64,000 bases of DNA from Leptobrachium leishanense. Lineage: Eukaryota > Chordata > Amphibia > Anura > Megophryidae. The notes under the pieces were generated by a model that did no database searches, was not told where the DNA came from, and was given only the letters and a program-made list of their open reading frames with translations. This document shows, in pieces, positions 9,866-22,228 of this stretch (positions are counted from its first letter, which is position 1; each line of letters starts with the position of its first letter). The translations under genes were made by a program, and so were the position numbers. The stretch spans positions 50,922,153-50,986,152 of the forward strand of contig CM019069.1 of the NCBI GenBank assembly GCA_009667805.1, read 5' to 3'.

Positions 9866-10625
9866 GGGGTTATTCAAAGAGAGCCGAATTTGCCACCGAA
9901 TTGCACCCAACGGTGAATTTCCCCATACGGTGCAATTTTGTGGCAATTCGCTATTCAGAAAGCTGGCAATTTGTCAAATATCGGCAGATTGTGAGCGAAA
10001 TATAGTGCAGTTCGGCAGCAGTGAAATCCCCATAGAGAAGTAATGGTCAATGTATTCAGAGAACTCCGAACAGCACCGAAAAGTTGGCGAAATGCCAAGA
10101 TTTTCGGTGCTTTCGTTTGACTGGTTTAAACAGGCGAATCCCAAAGGTTTCAATATAAAAAAAATCTCCGTTTTATCAATTTTTTTATTCAACAGTTTAT
10201 TCTTTTCATTTGCAGCTAAAAGTATTTTTATAAATTTATTTTTATAATCATTTTAGTCATTTTTCTTGGATTTTTTCAGCAAGATTCTTGATTCAGATTT
10301 TTTTTAAATGGCGTTTTTTTATTCTGCAACATACCTTTTTGTTGTTTTTCACAGGCCGTTATATATCATGTCCATGCATTATTTTTGTTTAAAACTCCTT
10401 TTAAAAATTGCGGGTTTTTTGGGGGGTTCAACTCTTACTCGTTGAGCAGTTTGTGGCTGCGTCGGTGGTTTTATCTCCGGCGTTTGGTGGATCCATTCAA
10501 AGCACTTCAGGAACCCTGCAGTCAATGCTGAATTCACCGCAGGGTCGTCGGATTGTACTCACTAAATCACACCAAGGTGCGCCGAATCAAAGAGCAACGA
10601 AATTTCGGTACTCTTTGAACAACCC
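9866..10625 (+). mobile_element. TA-flanked MITE (GGGTTATTCAAAGAG family), full copy
   Basis: The left end is TA|GGGGTTATTCAAAGAGAGCC and the right end is the reverse complement of GGGTTGTTCAAAGAGTACCG, followed by ATG|TA. Interior landmarks shared with other copies are the GAGAAGTAATGG segment, the AACAGTTTATT block, T-rich stretches and the CACCGCAGGGTCGTCGG block. TA flanks suggest a Tc1/mariner-related origin; no transposase is present. Confidence 0.72.
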
Positions 10626-12051
10626 ATGTAGAAATATGTGTTTTCAGCAAGGAGAAAGATTGAGAAATCTCTGTATTTTGCTGAATGGAATAAATCAGAC
10701 ATAATTTAGTATGAAATCAATGGAGCCATGGCGTTTGGACGTATTCTCAGAGAAGGTATGTACACTGGGTTTCTAGTACATCAGTTGCATGCTAAGATAT
10801 AATCATTAATAAAGCTTGCACAATCAATTTCTTGAAATAAGAAAACAAGATGTCAATACATGAAGTATAACCTGAAATTAGCCTGAATTTCCTTGTACAA
10901 TTTGCCCATAGTGTACATAGTACGGTTAATGCAACATGCTTTTATTAATGTTGGTTGGTTTATTTAGCAGATTGCGCATATGTTTATCATTTCACGTTTA
11001 TATAAGGTACTTCATACTCTTGGCAACTCATACATTCTAGCTGATGTTGCTTCAGTCTTTAGAGCCATTGTGTGCAGCTCCATGGAAAAATGTACGCTGT
11101 GAATGACTGAAAACCTTGAGACCCTGCAGAAAGTCAACTTATTGAACTCCTCCTAATTCTTATAGATCAAGTCCAAGACTGCAACCAGCAAATCCTAATT
11201 GCCTTACTCTAACCTCCTCCACCAATCCCGGCTCCCCTCCAGTACAATCATTACCAGTCTGGCGGCTGAACTCTGTTTCTAGCACTGCTGTGATTGACAG
11301 CAAAAGCATCAAACAATGAATGAAGTGGCCTTTTTCATTCTACAGTAGCCTCCTAAAGGGTCAGTTTTGAAAGCCTTTCCCAGCCCATGTCTTTAGCCTT
11401 AGAGTTCTTACTTATAAGTGAAAAACAGGTATCACAGCTCAAATAGATTGTTTACGAACATCTATTGTTGTCCCAACAAGCCTATATAATCTTTAGTAAC
11501 GTGTGTGTGATGGTTGGCGCTAAAGAGAGAAGAAAAAATAATTTTTGGACGGGTGCTGCCAATAAACTCCTCCAGGTAGTCTGTCCAACTGCCCAAAAAA
11601 GAACAAATATAGAAAATAAATGGAGTTGGAGGAGGGCGCGCCCAAACTTCAAATGGAGTAATAAATAAGAGAACAGTCTGTTATCTAGAGATCAGTTACA
11701 CAGTCTTGTCCGCTGGGCAGGTCTCTGCAAGCTCCGTAGTAAACCAGATGGTTAATAAGTAGTAATAACTTGACACAAGTCCCGTGGTGCTGAGCCAACG
11801 TGGGTGAATAAAGCAAACAAATGTTTTTTTTGTTTGTTTTTGTTTTCTGTTTTTTTTTTTTTACAAGCCTGGATCTTACCCAGTCAGAAGGTTCACCCCT
11901 CGGTAGTTCCGTCCCTCAAGATGTCACAAGATCATCAGGGTTGGTCTCCGAAATGCGCTTTATCCTCCTTAGGATGTCCGCAGGAAATATAATATATAAT
12001 CTTTATCCATTACTCCAGTAACTTCTCTCTCGTCTCAAGTTGTGGATTTTA
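10626..12051. other. Unique sequence with a T-rich tract
   Basis: No family or gene recognised. A poly-T/GTTT tract lies at 11820-11870. Short open frames at 11465-11668 and 11804-12021 have no domain features. Confidence 0.45.
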
Positions 12052-12753
12052 TTAAAGGGACATTACCACCAAAAAAAGAAAATGCACTTGTGTTTATTTT
12101 ATGTTGCTGATTTCTTACATGTACTTTTTTCTTTTGTTTGTTTAGTTAAGAAAATAATTTACTCTATATGTGTCACTTGGTGCATCCATTGTGTGTTCTT
12201 TTGTGTTGTAAACTGTCCCCCTGCACACAGTATCTTTACAGCACTTGCTCCTCACCGTGTGGCGTTGGCCATAGAGTAGAGTCTATGGGTCAGGCAAACT
12301 CATATCATTGTATTGTGTGGGATGTATTCAAAGGACATCACCAGGTGGTGGATTAGAAGTCTTTCAAGCTCCCTGTCTTATCTCATTCAACTGCCATCTC
12401 TTATCCGGAGTAGCCTGAAGAACAATAGCCTTATTGATACACTCCATCCTAGACTTCATTAACTGGTAAATACTGTATAAGATAAAGCACAGTCACAAAG
12501 TAAATCTCCCCATTTTTTTGCAGATGTTGCATCATGGGAAAAATGCACAAAATGGAAACATGCGATAAAAAAATATTTTATCTTTCCTTTCTACATGCAA
12601 TTACTTCAAAGAAAGAAAAAACAGCCGCATGTGTTATATAAAGTGTTTTTATTTGTAATGCACAAGTAATCTATTCACAGCTTATTTTATTTATTTATTT
12701 GCAAACTATTTTACCAGGAAGGATACATTATGTAAGTGGTAGTGTCCATTTAA
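12052..12753 (+). mobile_element. T2/Kolobok-type MITE copy 2
   Basis: The left end is TTAAAGGGACATTACCACC and the right end is the reverse complement of TTAAATGGACACTACCAC. TTAA at both edges fits the Kolobok duplication. It aligns with the reverse of 4445-5534 and lacks that copy's Harbinger insertion, so it serves as its empty site. A small SINE/LINE tail piece (12690-12734) sits near the right end. Confidence 0.78.
12690..12734 (-). mobile_element. SINE/LINE shared 3' tail fragment
   Basis: As reverse complement it reads AATGTATCCTTCCTGGTAAA followed by ATAGTTTGCAAATAAATAAA, matching the tail of the SINE at 55027-55226. It is only about 45 bp, so a severely 5'-truncated insertion is likely. 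Confidence 0.65.
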
Positions 12754-14994
12754 TAATACTCAATGGTCTAGGTTTAGTTTATCTGTATGTATCTTAACAA
12801 TTTTCCCGAAGTTGGACTTCAACCTCTCCGATTTCCATATTCAATCTAGTCCTGATGTATTCCAAGTGCATAAAGGAGAAACTAGTCTAATTTCTTCTAG
12901 AAACTTCAAAAGTGGAAACATGCAACAAGTCAAATTGATTAGAACTAGAAGACTGGATTGATAAATTCACTGGTCCAGTTGCCTGGGGCGAGTGATAATT
13001 GATCCTTGACAATTTTAACCTGAAGCTCTGTGTGATCTCTTTGTATGTGAGAATCATCTGATCTACAATATTCATTTTGGCCACTTGGCTACAGTGGCGC
13101 TGTTCTGCACCTGTCAGTATTTTCAGTGACAGAGAAAACAGTTTCTATCTTCTGTGTAAAACAAAGAGAAAATAAGTACAGAGGAAGAAATAGGCAGGTT
13201 TAGATAGACTTAGGGGAGCAGAGACAGGTTTAGGGGACATATACAGGTTTCGGAGTGTTGGGAAAGTATTATGAGTGGAATTAAATGGTGCAGTAACAAG
13301 AGTAGAACAGGAACAGTTTTGATGGGGAATGTTTCAGACACAGGAATGAAGTGACAGTGTAAGGGTGCAGGTTGAACATTGTAAATAAAGAAATAGGATA
13401 CCAGCTTTAGCATCCAGTGAAAGATTTAGAGAAATAGGAACCAATATATGGGTACAGATAAATGTTTAGAAATGCAGGAATAGGTCTGGCAGTGTAGAGG
13501 CAGCTATACAAGTGCAGGCCAAGGATTGGGGATACAAGAACAGGCCTGGGGGTGCAGGGCCAGCATTAGGAAAACATGCATTGGTTTAGGGGTGCAATTT
13601 AAGGATCCAGAGATAAGAGCAATGTAGGGAATAGATTTTATGTAAAAAATTTAAGCATGCGACAGGGACAAGGACAGATTTAGGGGTGCAGAGACCCCTG
13701 TATCTGCACCCCTGTATCTGTTCCTATTCCGATCAAACCAAGTACAAGACTGAGGTATGAACAGGTGAAATAGAGAAAGAGGGACAGGTTTCTGAGTGCA
13801 GGGACAGAAATAATTGAAGCAAACACTGTCCAGTTACAGCAGCAGATGATAGGCTTGGCTTTGAGGGGTTCACCAGTTAAGCTAATGGGTGGAATCACTG
13901 GTGGCGAGTAACCCTTTGTTTCAGCCGGTAGCGTATAACACAAAATTTTGGGATACCTTTTTATTGGACTGAATAAACCACGACCAATAAAAAAGGTGTC
14001 ACTACTACTGCTATAATCTGGTGATTTTGGCATCTAAAACGTCTTACCAAATCTGCACTATATACAGTATATATTTAAAGTCACCCACATCTAGTATCAT
14101 CTTGACCCATTCTACACTTTTTACTAACTGGAATTAGGTCAGTCAGGGAAGACCACGTATTTGAAAACTGATATTGCTTATACAGTGAATGAGCTACTGC
14201 GGACACAACGTTACCATTAGTTATTATTATAAAAAAATAAAACAAATAGAAATCAAAGCACACACATATTTCATTTCCAATCCTTTAAAACTCCTACTTT
14301 TAATAAAATAAATAATAAAAAATAACAAGGAGTAAAAGTTACATAATATAATACTGAAAATATAGGGCAATTTGGTCACACCACATGACCACACTGTGCA
14401 AACCCACCACTAAATTTCATTTTTATGGCATGAACTTATGCAAAACACTGTAATGTTTAGAGTTTTTCCTCTTAATGTATATCTTTGCATCTACCTGCAG
14501 TGAAAAGGGAAATCTGGGTACTTGTTTTAAATGAGCAGCCATGCACATATTTTTTTATCCCTGCGATCAGTGAAGCAAATCAGGATTTTCATCACTGCCC
14601 TGGGATTTAGAGATCTCAGCAGCTTTTCTCATGGTAACTCACCTCGTGCACACACTGCTTTGTTTATTTTGATGTACACAACGCTGTGAATGACTGAAGT
14701 GTTAGAAAAAAAGAGGAGCGAAGGCTCATGAATGCAAAACTCCCATCATATCACCTCCTATGGTAACCACATTGTCCAACATTAAGTCCATGTGAAATAC
14801 TCAATTATCTGTTAGATGCATGGGCTATGATGATATACCACTCAGAAAAGGGGGGATTATGCACCTTATGGTCGTCATTTTAGGGTCTTCTCAAACTAGC
14901 AGACACATGAATCAAAATGATTTGTGTGTTCCTTATTAACAAAAATGTATCCCTATAAAATTTATAAAAGGGATTGAATTTAATATTCAAGATT
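12754..14994. other. Unique sequence
   Basis: No repeats or coding motifs recognised. A mildly purine-rich region at 13130-13700 has loose recurrences of GGGGTGCAG/AGATTTAGG words, too irregular to call a tandem repeat. Minus-strand open frames at 13210-13413 and 13680-14033 have no recognisable features. Confidence 0.45.
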
Positions 14995-15235
14995 TGACGT
15001 ATATAATGTTATAATGCAATATATATATATAGTTAGGAGAAGCCGTGTTAGTCCATGAGTTCAGAGGATGAAATAATCAGAGTAAAGCAGGAGGCAATGA
15101 TATCTTTTTTATTGGTTGAACAAATTAAAAAATATATAAGATGCTTTCAAGACTTTCCGCTTCTCTTCTTCAAGACAGAATGCTTTTTTGACCAGACGTA
15201 GAGAAGAGGTTCATGGAAGCTTGTCATATATTTGT
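14995..15235. repeat. Interspersed repeat with GTGTTAGTCCATGAG and TTTCAAGACTTT blocks
   Basis: After a TA-rich stretch there is a GAGAAGCCGTGTTAGTCC block, a TTTTTTATTGGTTGAACAAA block and a GCTTTCAAGACTTTCCGC block. I recognise this as a common amphibian interspersed repeat type but cannot name the family. Confidence 0.4.
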
Positions 15236-17344
15236 ATATTTGCTAGCTCAATAAAAAAAGGTATCGTTGCATCCCATAATACAAATATATATAATCATCT
15301 TTTAATATTTAGTTAACAAATACATATTACAATTACTATTAGTTTAAGTTATTTTTTATTACCTGGTAATTATTGCCTTTTGATACACTTGTTTATTTGT
15401 TTTTTTAACTTACTTTTCTGAAACATACATAAAGAAGGCTATTTACTTTGTAGCGGTGTCCCTTTAACTCGTTGAGAAAATAATGTTGTGTCTTCCTTGC
15501 TAGTCACAGGGGTGTTGTTATCACCTTGTGATGACCAAGAAGAATTGCTAATTATGCAAATAGAACTAGAGAAAAAAAAAAAACATAAAATTCTATTTGA
15601 ATTACTAACATAACAGATGTTTGCCGGGCACCACCATGAAGTCTGCATACACAGTTATGCTAATTTGGCAGTGTTTCCCTTCAAGTTAGCTCTGAGTCAT
15701 TAGAGCACACAGCTAGCAGGTCCTTCTGTCTAACTAATAATTGCCTATTATTGATATTAATTAACATTTTTTTGCACCTTCCCTGAGTCTTGACCTGGTA
15801 TCTGTTGGTAAGCCTAAACAGAGTGGCCTATTAAAAGGCAAAGTAGAGTGACCTATTACAGTCAAGAACTATTTATCACAAGGCACTCAAGGCCAATTAA
15901 ACAGAGAACCCGGCAGTTGTCTTGATTTGCTGACTGCTCCTTGATTACTATTATAAATTGCTAATAGGGCAGAAAGCGCTAAGCAGTGTCTCTGCAGGGT
16001 GGCGGTTATTGCTCAGTCTATGCCTGGTGACAGGTGAAAGAGGCTTGTGATTGCCTTATTGATGTGAACCGTCCCTCGGTCGCGTAGTTATTGTTTAAGC
16101 TCATGATATTACAGCTGATCCCATCCTACTGAGAGTCAATCAGATTAATTAGTACCGGGATATGTTTCCACTCTTTTTCTATAGGTTTGTCATGCTGATA
16201 TCCCATTATATAGCTAGACGGAAGTAGTACGGGGGGGGGAGTGGTAATCCCCATATGTTAAAGGATATGAGAATAGCCTATCGCCTCTCCCATTATTTTA
16301 TAATAAGACTACAACTAAAGGTTTTTATTGAAACAGATCAAGAGATCATGATAGAAACATATTGACAGATATTTTTTTTTTTTTTTTGCTCTAATACTCC
16401 AAGGAACTGGCTGTAGCAGAAAATATATCAAAACCTTATCATCAGAACTGAGATCTTCTGTGAAAAATCAATAAAGAGTTATACATGGTTTGAGTTTAAA
16501 CAGTCATCTGTAGTCGTTTAAACATAGTGCATCTGTGCAGCTTGGGGTCTCTGGAGACTGCTGTTTCTTAGCAACTGCAAGGCTTAAACCGATTAACTAC
16601 AAATGAAGTACTGTACGCTTATCAAAGCAATTGTTCATGGTTACCTTTGTTGCAGAGATTTAACTAATTGAACATGATACAGTATGAAGATAATTAACAC
16701 CCATGAGTTTGTTAATTGCCTGTTTAGCATTACAAGAGTGTCTCTTAGCGCTTTTTTTTTTTACCACTCGCTCTTTTGCAAGCGTCTTACCACCATAAAT
16801 GAGCTCGTTTTGATTACCAGAGTTCATATTTTCTTTTCATCTGCTGTTTTGTTTGCTGTTGTTTTTGGTGCATGCTTTGTATACACACTATTATGTCTGC
16901 TGCCATCTGCTAATCCGTCACTACTACAAACACGAAGAAAGTAAAGCCGGATGGGGAATGGAGAATACGGAATCGTCTGCAATGAGTTTGTCAAGGAGTT
17001 TTTTCCCCAAAATTATGTATTAGTATCAATGCAGACTTGGATAAATAAAAGAAAAATTGCTGGTACATCAGAACTAATGTTTTGAATCAAAAACACCAGA
17101 CAAGTGGAAAGTCTTTTCAATACTTGGAACGTCAAACATCACAGCAATAAATTACAATGTTGATAGAATAGAATCTCTATCTGAACTGTACGCATAGGCA
17201 ATCTACCGTTTAAGGGGAACCTCTATGCCACCGTTTCTTGGACTCCAGTGACTCTGGCCACCTTGACTTCCGTGGATTGCTTTGGCCAATATCGGGGTGC
17301 AGAGAATGACACACACAGACACAGGTTTAGATTATCATCTCCAT
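15236..17344. other. Unique sequence, possible conserved non-coding DNA
   Basis: No transposon ends or coding motifs. 15660-16200 is low in simple repeats and has several homeodomain-type cores (ATTAATTAAC near 15760, GATTAATTAG near 16143). A G9 run lies at about 16231 and a T-run at 16372-16388. Any regulatory role is inference from word content only. Confidence 0.35.
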
Positions 17345-17500
17345 GCGCGCCCATTAAAGTTACAGTTACAAGTATTTATAAAGCGCTAATACATTCCGTA
17401 GCGCTGTATGATGGGTGAGACAAGAATAACAAATATACATACAAGTTAAACACACAGAACAGTAGGAGAGAGGACCCTGCTGCATATCTTTTTGTTAGAT
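17345..17500 (-). mobile_element. LINE/SINE 3' tail (GCGCTACGGAAT type), minus orientation
   Basis: The stretch reads TTATAAAGCGCTAATACATT then CCGTAGCGCTGTATGATGGG and ends with AGAGAGGACCCTGCTG. Its reverse complement is the AGCAGGGTCCTCT...GCGCTACGGAAT...GCGCTTTATAA tail common on frog L2-like LINEs and their SINEs. Confidence 0.55.
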
Positions 17501-17790
17501 TCTGAGAGGGAGACAGAGGGAGGGATCGTTATGTAAGCGGACCCCAGGAATGTGGTGCATCAATCGGTAACCTTGTCAAGAGTTACTTCGTTCTGTATAG
17601 CGGGAACGAGCATCTCTGGAACCCGTATTATGGAACATCCTGATACAATCATATTAAAAACACTTTAATTTTTAAGGCAAAGATTTTAACTCTTAGCTAT
17701 GTCTCCATACAAATGTGTAAACAGAAGAAAATGAAAAAATTACTTACGACACAAATCATTATTTATATTGTATATAACATTTTATTTTTA
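17501..17790. other. Unique sequence
   Basis: Nothing recognisable. Confidence 0.4.
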
Positions 17791-17861
17791 AGAGAAAACA
17801 TTGCATTTCTTTGCTGCTTACATAGCAGAAGCAGATGTTGCACAGGGACTTAAGCTGGTAA

Positions 17862-18228
17862 GTAAGCTAAGTCACCATTGTGACATGTTAAAAGAGCTAA
17901 ACTGGCCGTCGCTGGAATCTAGACGCACCCTTCACCTTTCCAACCTGGTGTTTAAGAGGTTTTCTAGGAAGCTACCACCCTACCTGAATAGACTGCTTCC
18001 TTCCTCCAGCAGTTCCCTCGTCCTATGACCTCTGATCCAGGACCTGCACCTTACTTACAATACCACTATACAAAAAGAAAGTGTCTCGATCCTCATTTTC
18101 CTACAGAGCACCGCAGTTATGGAATAACCTCCCAGACGCCATCAAATCTTCCCCCCAGTCTAAAGCCCCTTAAGAGCTCCTTACTAACATACCTCAATAC
18201 AGAATGCACCTGGAAACATGTAACATAG
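17862..18228 (+). pseudogene. LINE ORF2 C-terminus (L2/Rex1-like)
   Basis: Two overlapping frames cover the C-terminal ~120 residues of a LINE ORF2: the first (to 18028) holds HCDMLKELNWPSLESRRTLH and KLPPYLNRLLPS; the second (18025-18228) holds the remains of the SFSYRAPQLWNNLPD region and SSLLTYLNTEC. The frame change near 18025 and loss of the WNNLP block from frame mark a decayed copy. Such C-termini follow the RT and end with a conserved hydrophobic helix. Confidence 0.72.
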
Positions 18229-18432
18229 TGACTATACTGTATTTCCTACATATTTATTTTCTGTGTTAATCTGTATATTTGTGTTTTGTTTTTAATATCT
18301 TGCAATTAATTACTTTGTATTTCAGGCTGTACCTACTGTAACAATTCAGTGTTCTTGAACCCAGGACATACTTGAAAACGAGAGAAATCTCAATGTATCC
18401 TTCCTGGTAAAATACTTTGCAAATACTGTAAA
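17862..18432 (+). mobile_element. L2/Rex1-like LINE 3' end
   Basis: Coding remains (CDMLKELNWPSLESRRTLH, LPPYLNRLL, APQLWNNLPDAI-type blocks, ending TECTWKHVT then TAG near 18228) are followed by a 200-bp 3' UTR. That UTR ends in CAGGACATACTTGAAAACGA and AATGTATCCTTCCTGGTAAA, the tail also found on the tRNA-derived SINE. A second copy lies at 43051-43690 on the minus strand. Confidence 0.8.
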
Positions 18433-18964
18433 TAAGCTGCATACCTTTACGGAAGAAGGGATAAGTCCGCAGACTCATCTTTTAAATAAGAATAACTTTC
18501 TTTAGATAGGAAACAAATGATGGATGTAAATTAGGAAAATGCTTGTTTTAACAAGGTAAGTTTATTTAGGTATTGTTAAAAAGCAACTATCATGTTCTTT
18601 TCGCTGCTGAGACATTTTACATCATTGGGTCAAAGCTGTTTTGTGTGAAATACCTACACAAATTATTCTTTCTATTTCAGAAGACCATCCTCTTTGGTAA
18701 AAAAAAAAAACCTTTGCATTCAAATATATATACTCAAATAAAGGAAATAATTGCTGAAATAATTACCTGCTTCTGTCATTTTGTTATTGTGTGCACCTTA
18801 AAAAGCATCATATTAGCCATCAATACCTAAATATTTCAAATATACCTTCCATTGATCCACATTTAGCATCAACTCTTCTGAAAATATGTAAAATTAGGAT
18901 TCTGTACCAATTTTAAGATAAGAAACAAATTAATAATTTGATGATATAATGTGGTCATGTTTTA
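18433..18964. other. Unique AT-rich sequence
   Basis: Nothing recognisable. Confidence 0.4.
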
Positions 18965-19265
18965 GGCTGGGGTCAGACCAGCGCACTTTTAACGTGCGTT
19001 CTGGCGCACATAATTACGGCCGCACTAGCAGCAGATGACGGGCAATGACGGCCAATATACGATGTACGGCCGCACAAAAGTCCGGCCGTGCAACGCAAGT
19101 GGGATTTGAACGCATTTTTTTGAGAACGCTGAACCGCTAGTACTGACGTACTGAGTGCACAGCTGCGGCATAGCGGCGTGTTTGCGTGATTAGGAGATGT
19201 CAGACGCTGCTAATCATTCTGAAGTCCAAATACACGCAAAAGCCAACACACTACCAATATACCCT
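18965..19265 (+). mobile_element. Harbinger-like MITE, right end lost
   Basis: TTA (18962-18964) precedes GGCTGGGGTCAGACCAGCGC, the terminus of the 7580-7897 family. The interior is CpG-rich (GGCCGCAC words). A GTCAGACGG-containing segment near 19265 may be the far end, but the terminal GGC/GCC bases are not intact. Confidence 0.5.
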
Positions 19266-19952
19266 GTCAGACGGACTGTATTTCAGTCGTTCAATAGAAC
19301 TAAAGGATGCTTTTAATTTGTAGCAAGAATCTTCAAACTTAATGTCGGTTGGTAAGCAACAAAATAAGTTTCCCTTATTACAGATCATCATGTAAAGGAA
19401 ACACCAGCTTCTTCAGAAGTAGTAGTGATGTTTCATCACCTGGTTACCGAAACCCCCACTAACAAATGTCAGTTGGCTACTAAAGTATTCAGTAGCTTGG
19501 CATTTTAGAGAACAGACCAATAGTCCAACTTCAGGCCTGATTCAAAACTTGACAGCATCTGTTCACATATCAACCAGTGCAATTTGGGAAAACCTCATTG
19601 CACATCCTCCATTAAAAATGTTTTCATTGAACTGATGTTACCACTTTTCAAAGTCTGACAAAGTTTTTGTGATTTAGTTACAAACCATAGATTGGGATAC
19701 ATGATATGTATTGTTCATAAATTGAAAATTACATTAACAAAAGCAGCACATTTTCTGGTTTCGTACTGATTAAAATAGTCTAGTTATTGCAACACCGCCT
19801 ACTTTACTCTTTCACGTAGTCATCCCAAGACAGATAGTGGTCACTAACCATTGCGTACAAGATATTTTTGAGCTGCCCATGTTAGGTTTCTCATTAATGA
19901 AATAGTCTGCCAGGGACAGACGTAATCCTTCGACACTCCTGAGATAAACATC
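19266..19952. other. Unique sequence
   Basis: Nothing recognisable. Confidence 0.4.
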
Positions 19953-20276
19953 AATATAGACAGTGGTATATTTAGGTTTTGTGCTGCCCTAGCCCTGACT
20001 AAACTCGTGCGCCCCCTAATTTAAATTTGATGCACCCCTTCCTGTCAAAGGCACACCTCTTCCTGGTTAATCCCCACCTTTTCCTCTTAGAGCTCCGCCT
20101 TTTCCTCTCTTTATATTAAAAGTGGATACCAAGTGCCTACTTGTATATTTTGTATACCATTTCAAATGTATCTATTGAGATAAATAAAATTATGAAATGT
20201 TTAAATTTAAGCATTTTTACAAAGAACAGCCACGCATATTAAGTATACTGGATCACAGCCGCTCTAGTTGGTTGAA

Positions 20277-20640
20277 CAATAAAATCCACAGAAACGTGCA
20301 CTGCATATGAGTGTATCACAGAGCTGCACAGCAATAAAACCCACAGAAATGGGAACTGTGTATGAGCATATCAGAACTGCACAGCAATAAAACTCACAGT
20401 AATGTGCAGTGTGTATGAGCATATCCCAGAGCTCCAGGGCAATAAAACTCACAGTAATATGCAGTGTGTATCACAGAATCCACAGCAATAAAACTCCCAG
20501 CAATGCAATGTGCAGTGTGTGTGTCAGCGTATCAGAATCCACTGCAATAAAACTCCCAGCAATGCAATGTGCGGTGTGTATGAGTGCATCAGAATCCACT
20601 GCAATAAGACTCCCAGCAAACCAAGTGAATATGAGCACAC
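20277..20640. repeat. Tandem repeat, ~55-bp unit, seven units
   Basis: CAATAAAA-type starts recur at 20277, 20332, 20384, 20440, 20485, 20544 and 20601, each followed by CCAC/TCAC, GTGCAGTGTGTATGAGC and ATCAGAGC-like words. The reverse complement of the same unit occurs three times at 41830-42000 and once near 33000, inside other hAT-type elements. Confidence 0.8.
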
Positions 20641-20879
20641 AGCAATTATTTATTCTATATTTACCGGCCTCCGTCCGTGGTAGGGCTGTGTGCAGAGTCA
20701 GCAGGGACTGTGTACAGACTCAGCAGGAGGTCCCTCCAGGCCACGTTGGGATCGCGGCTGTGCCTGTGCGTGGAGCCATCTTGTCAGCAGTGGGGTGCCA
20801 CTGCCAGAGGGTGCACCGTGGCTTTGATTCCCTTCCCGGTGGGTGTTCAGTCCAGAATAGAGTGAGAGTCCATGTTAAA

Positions 20880-20990
20880 GAAAGGGCAGGCAGCTGCGTG
20901 CGTGTCACGTGGTTCAGCCAGTCAGGTGGTACTGAGACTCAGTACCACCTGACTGGCCGGACCCCGTGACCTGCACGCACGCAGCCTCAC
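20880..20990. repeat. Palindrome inside the hAT element
   Basis: CCAGTCAGGTGGTACTGAG (from about 20918) is followed, after one base, by its exact reverse complement. Imperfect pairing continues outward through GTCACG/CGTGAC and GCTGCGTGCGTG/CACGCACGCAGC, giving a hairpin with arms of about 45-50 bp. Confidence 0.75.
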
Positions 20991-21419
20991 CAGGAGTCAG
21001 GCAGCTCAATGACAAATTTCTATCACTGCAGTGCTGGTTAAGGAAAGGTCCACTTTAAACAGCAGTAAGCAAACAGGGCTTCATATTCTGCTGATACCCC
21101 TCCCCTTTACCTGCCATTTACTGTCATCTGCTCTCTCTGCACACAAATCACATCCCCCTCCCCTCTCCTAGAGATACTGAGGGGCAGGGGAGGAGCTATG
21201 GAGGGAGGAGAGGGGGATTTTTATTCTATTTGATTTTATTCCGTATGAAAACGCCCTGCTCCACTGCTCGTTGTTTGAGAACACAGCTCAAAGCTGACAC
21301 ACAGTGACAATGGCACCTCCTAGTACCCCCTAATGACACCCAAATCATCACTGGTACCTGGGGCGGCCTGCCCTCCGCCACTCCCCTAAGTACACCACTG
21401 CTCTGTGATATGCTCACAC

Positions 21420-21990
21420 ACAAGTTTGGCGAACTGCCAGCAAGTACGGTGCAGTTTGAAGGCATTGCAAATCCCCAGAGAAGTAATGGTTAATCTATTC
21501 AAAGAACACCAAACAGCAGAGAAATGGCAGTGAAATGCCCTGATGTTCGGTGGTTTCAATCAGCAGGTTTATGCAGGCGAACCCCATAGGTTTCAATGTT
21601 AAAAATATTCCTGTTTTTATGCAATATCTAATAAACCATTTATTATTTTAATCTGCAGTAAAAAGTCTTTATTGATTTTTTTTTTAGTACCTTTTAATAA
21701 TTTTTCAGCAAAATTTCCCCCCTTTTTTTTAATAGCGGTTTTTCTTTTTTCTGTAACAGAACTTTTTATTATCAATCATAGGATCTTATATGTAAATTCC
21801 AGACATTTTCGTTCAGTAGTTCTTTTGAAAACAGCAGGCCACGGGTTTGCGGTGGCAGCATTCAGCAGCCGACTCCATGCACTTTGGGTGAATTCACTGC
21901 AGGGTGGGGAAATTTTATTCCCCGAAGTGCAGGGAACTACAGAACACCAAAATGTTGGCGTCATTCCGGTGCTCTGTGAGTAACCCATTT
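21420..21990. mobile_element. TA-flanked MITE piece within the hAT element
   Basis: Shared landmarks with 37352-38237 are GCCAGCAAGTACGGTGC, AGAGAAGTAATGG, TTCAATGTTAAAAATATTCC, the TTTTTATTATCA block and the end GGTGCTCTGTGAGTAACCC. The left terminus is replaced by the ~55-bp repeat unit. The same fusion occurs at 42000-42590. Confidence 0.65.
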
Positions 21991-22043
21991 AGTGGTGAGG
22001 TTTTTTGCTGCCCCCTGAAAAGTGAAAGCCTAGGCCTTGCCTA

Positions 22044-22106
22044 CCCAGGACATACTTGAAAATTAGTGAAATCTCAATGTATCCTTCCTGGCAAAATACT
22101 TTGCAA
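22044..22106 (+). mobile_element. SINE/LINE shared 3' tail fragment
   Basis: CCAGGACATACTTGAAAATT, AATGTATCCTTCCTGGCAAA and ATACTTTGCAAAAG match the SINE tail. It follows GGCCTTGCCTAC at the same junction as in the hAT remnant near 42637, so it was present before those copies spread. Confidence 0.7.
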
Positions 22107-22228
22107 AAGTAAAAAAAAAAACAATCCTTTTTTTTTAGGGGTGGGGCCACCAGTGTGGGCCGCCGCCCCCTGGAAAGTGCCGCCCTAGGCCTAGGCCTTG
22201 TTGGCCAAAATACACCACTGAATATAGA

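Larger units (their letters stand above)
19961..22220. mobile_element. Non-autonomous hAT element with perfect 8-bp duplication
   Basis: The left end is CAGTGGTATATTTAGG, and the right end reads as CAGTGGTGTATTTTGG on the minus strand. AATATAGA lies at 19953-19960 and 22221-22228, a perfect 8-bp duplication as expected for hAT. The 2260-bp interior has no transposase; it holds a ~55-bp tandem array, a long palindrome, a piece of the TA-flanked MITE and a SINE/LINE tail. A second internal hAT right end (AGTACACCACTG at about 21393-21404) shows older nesting. Confidence 0.85.

Noticed and set aside
13680..14033. 117-codon minus-strand frame as a host exon
   Set aside because: No recognisable domain, no convincing splice sites, composition like the surrounding non-coding DNA.
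20409..20969. 186-codon plus-strand open frame
   Set aside because: It begins in the ~55-bp tandem array and runs into the palindrome of a hAT element; no domain, and the frame depends on repeat periodicity.
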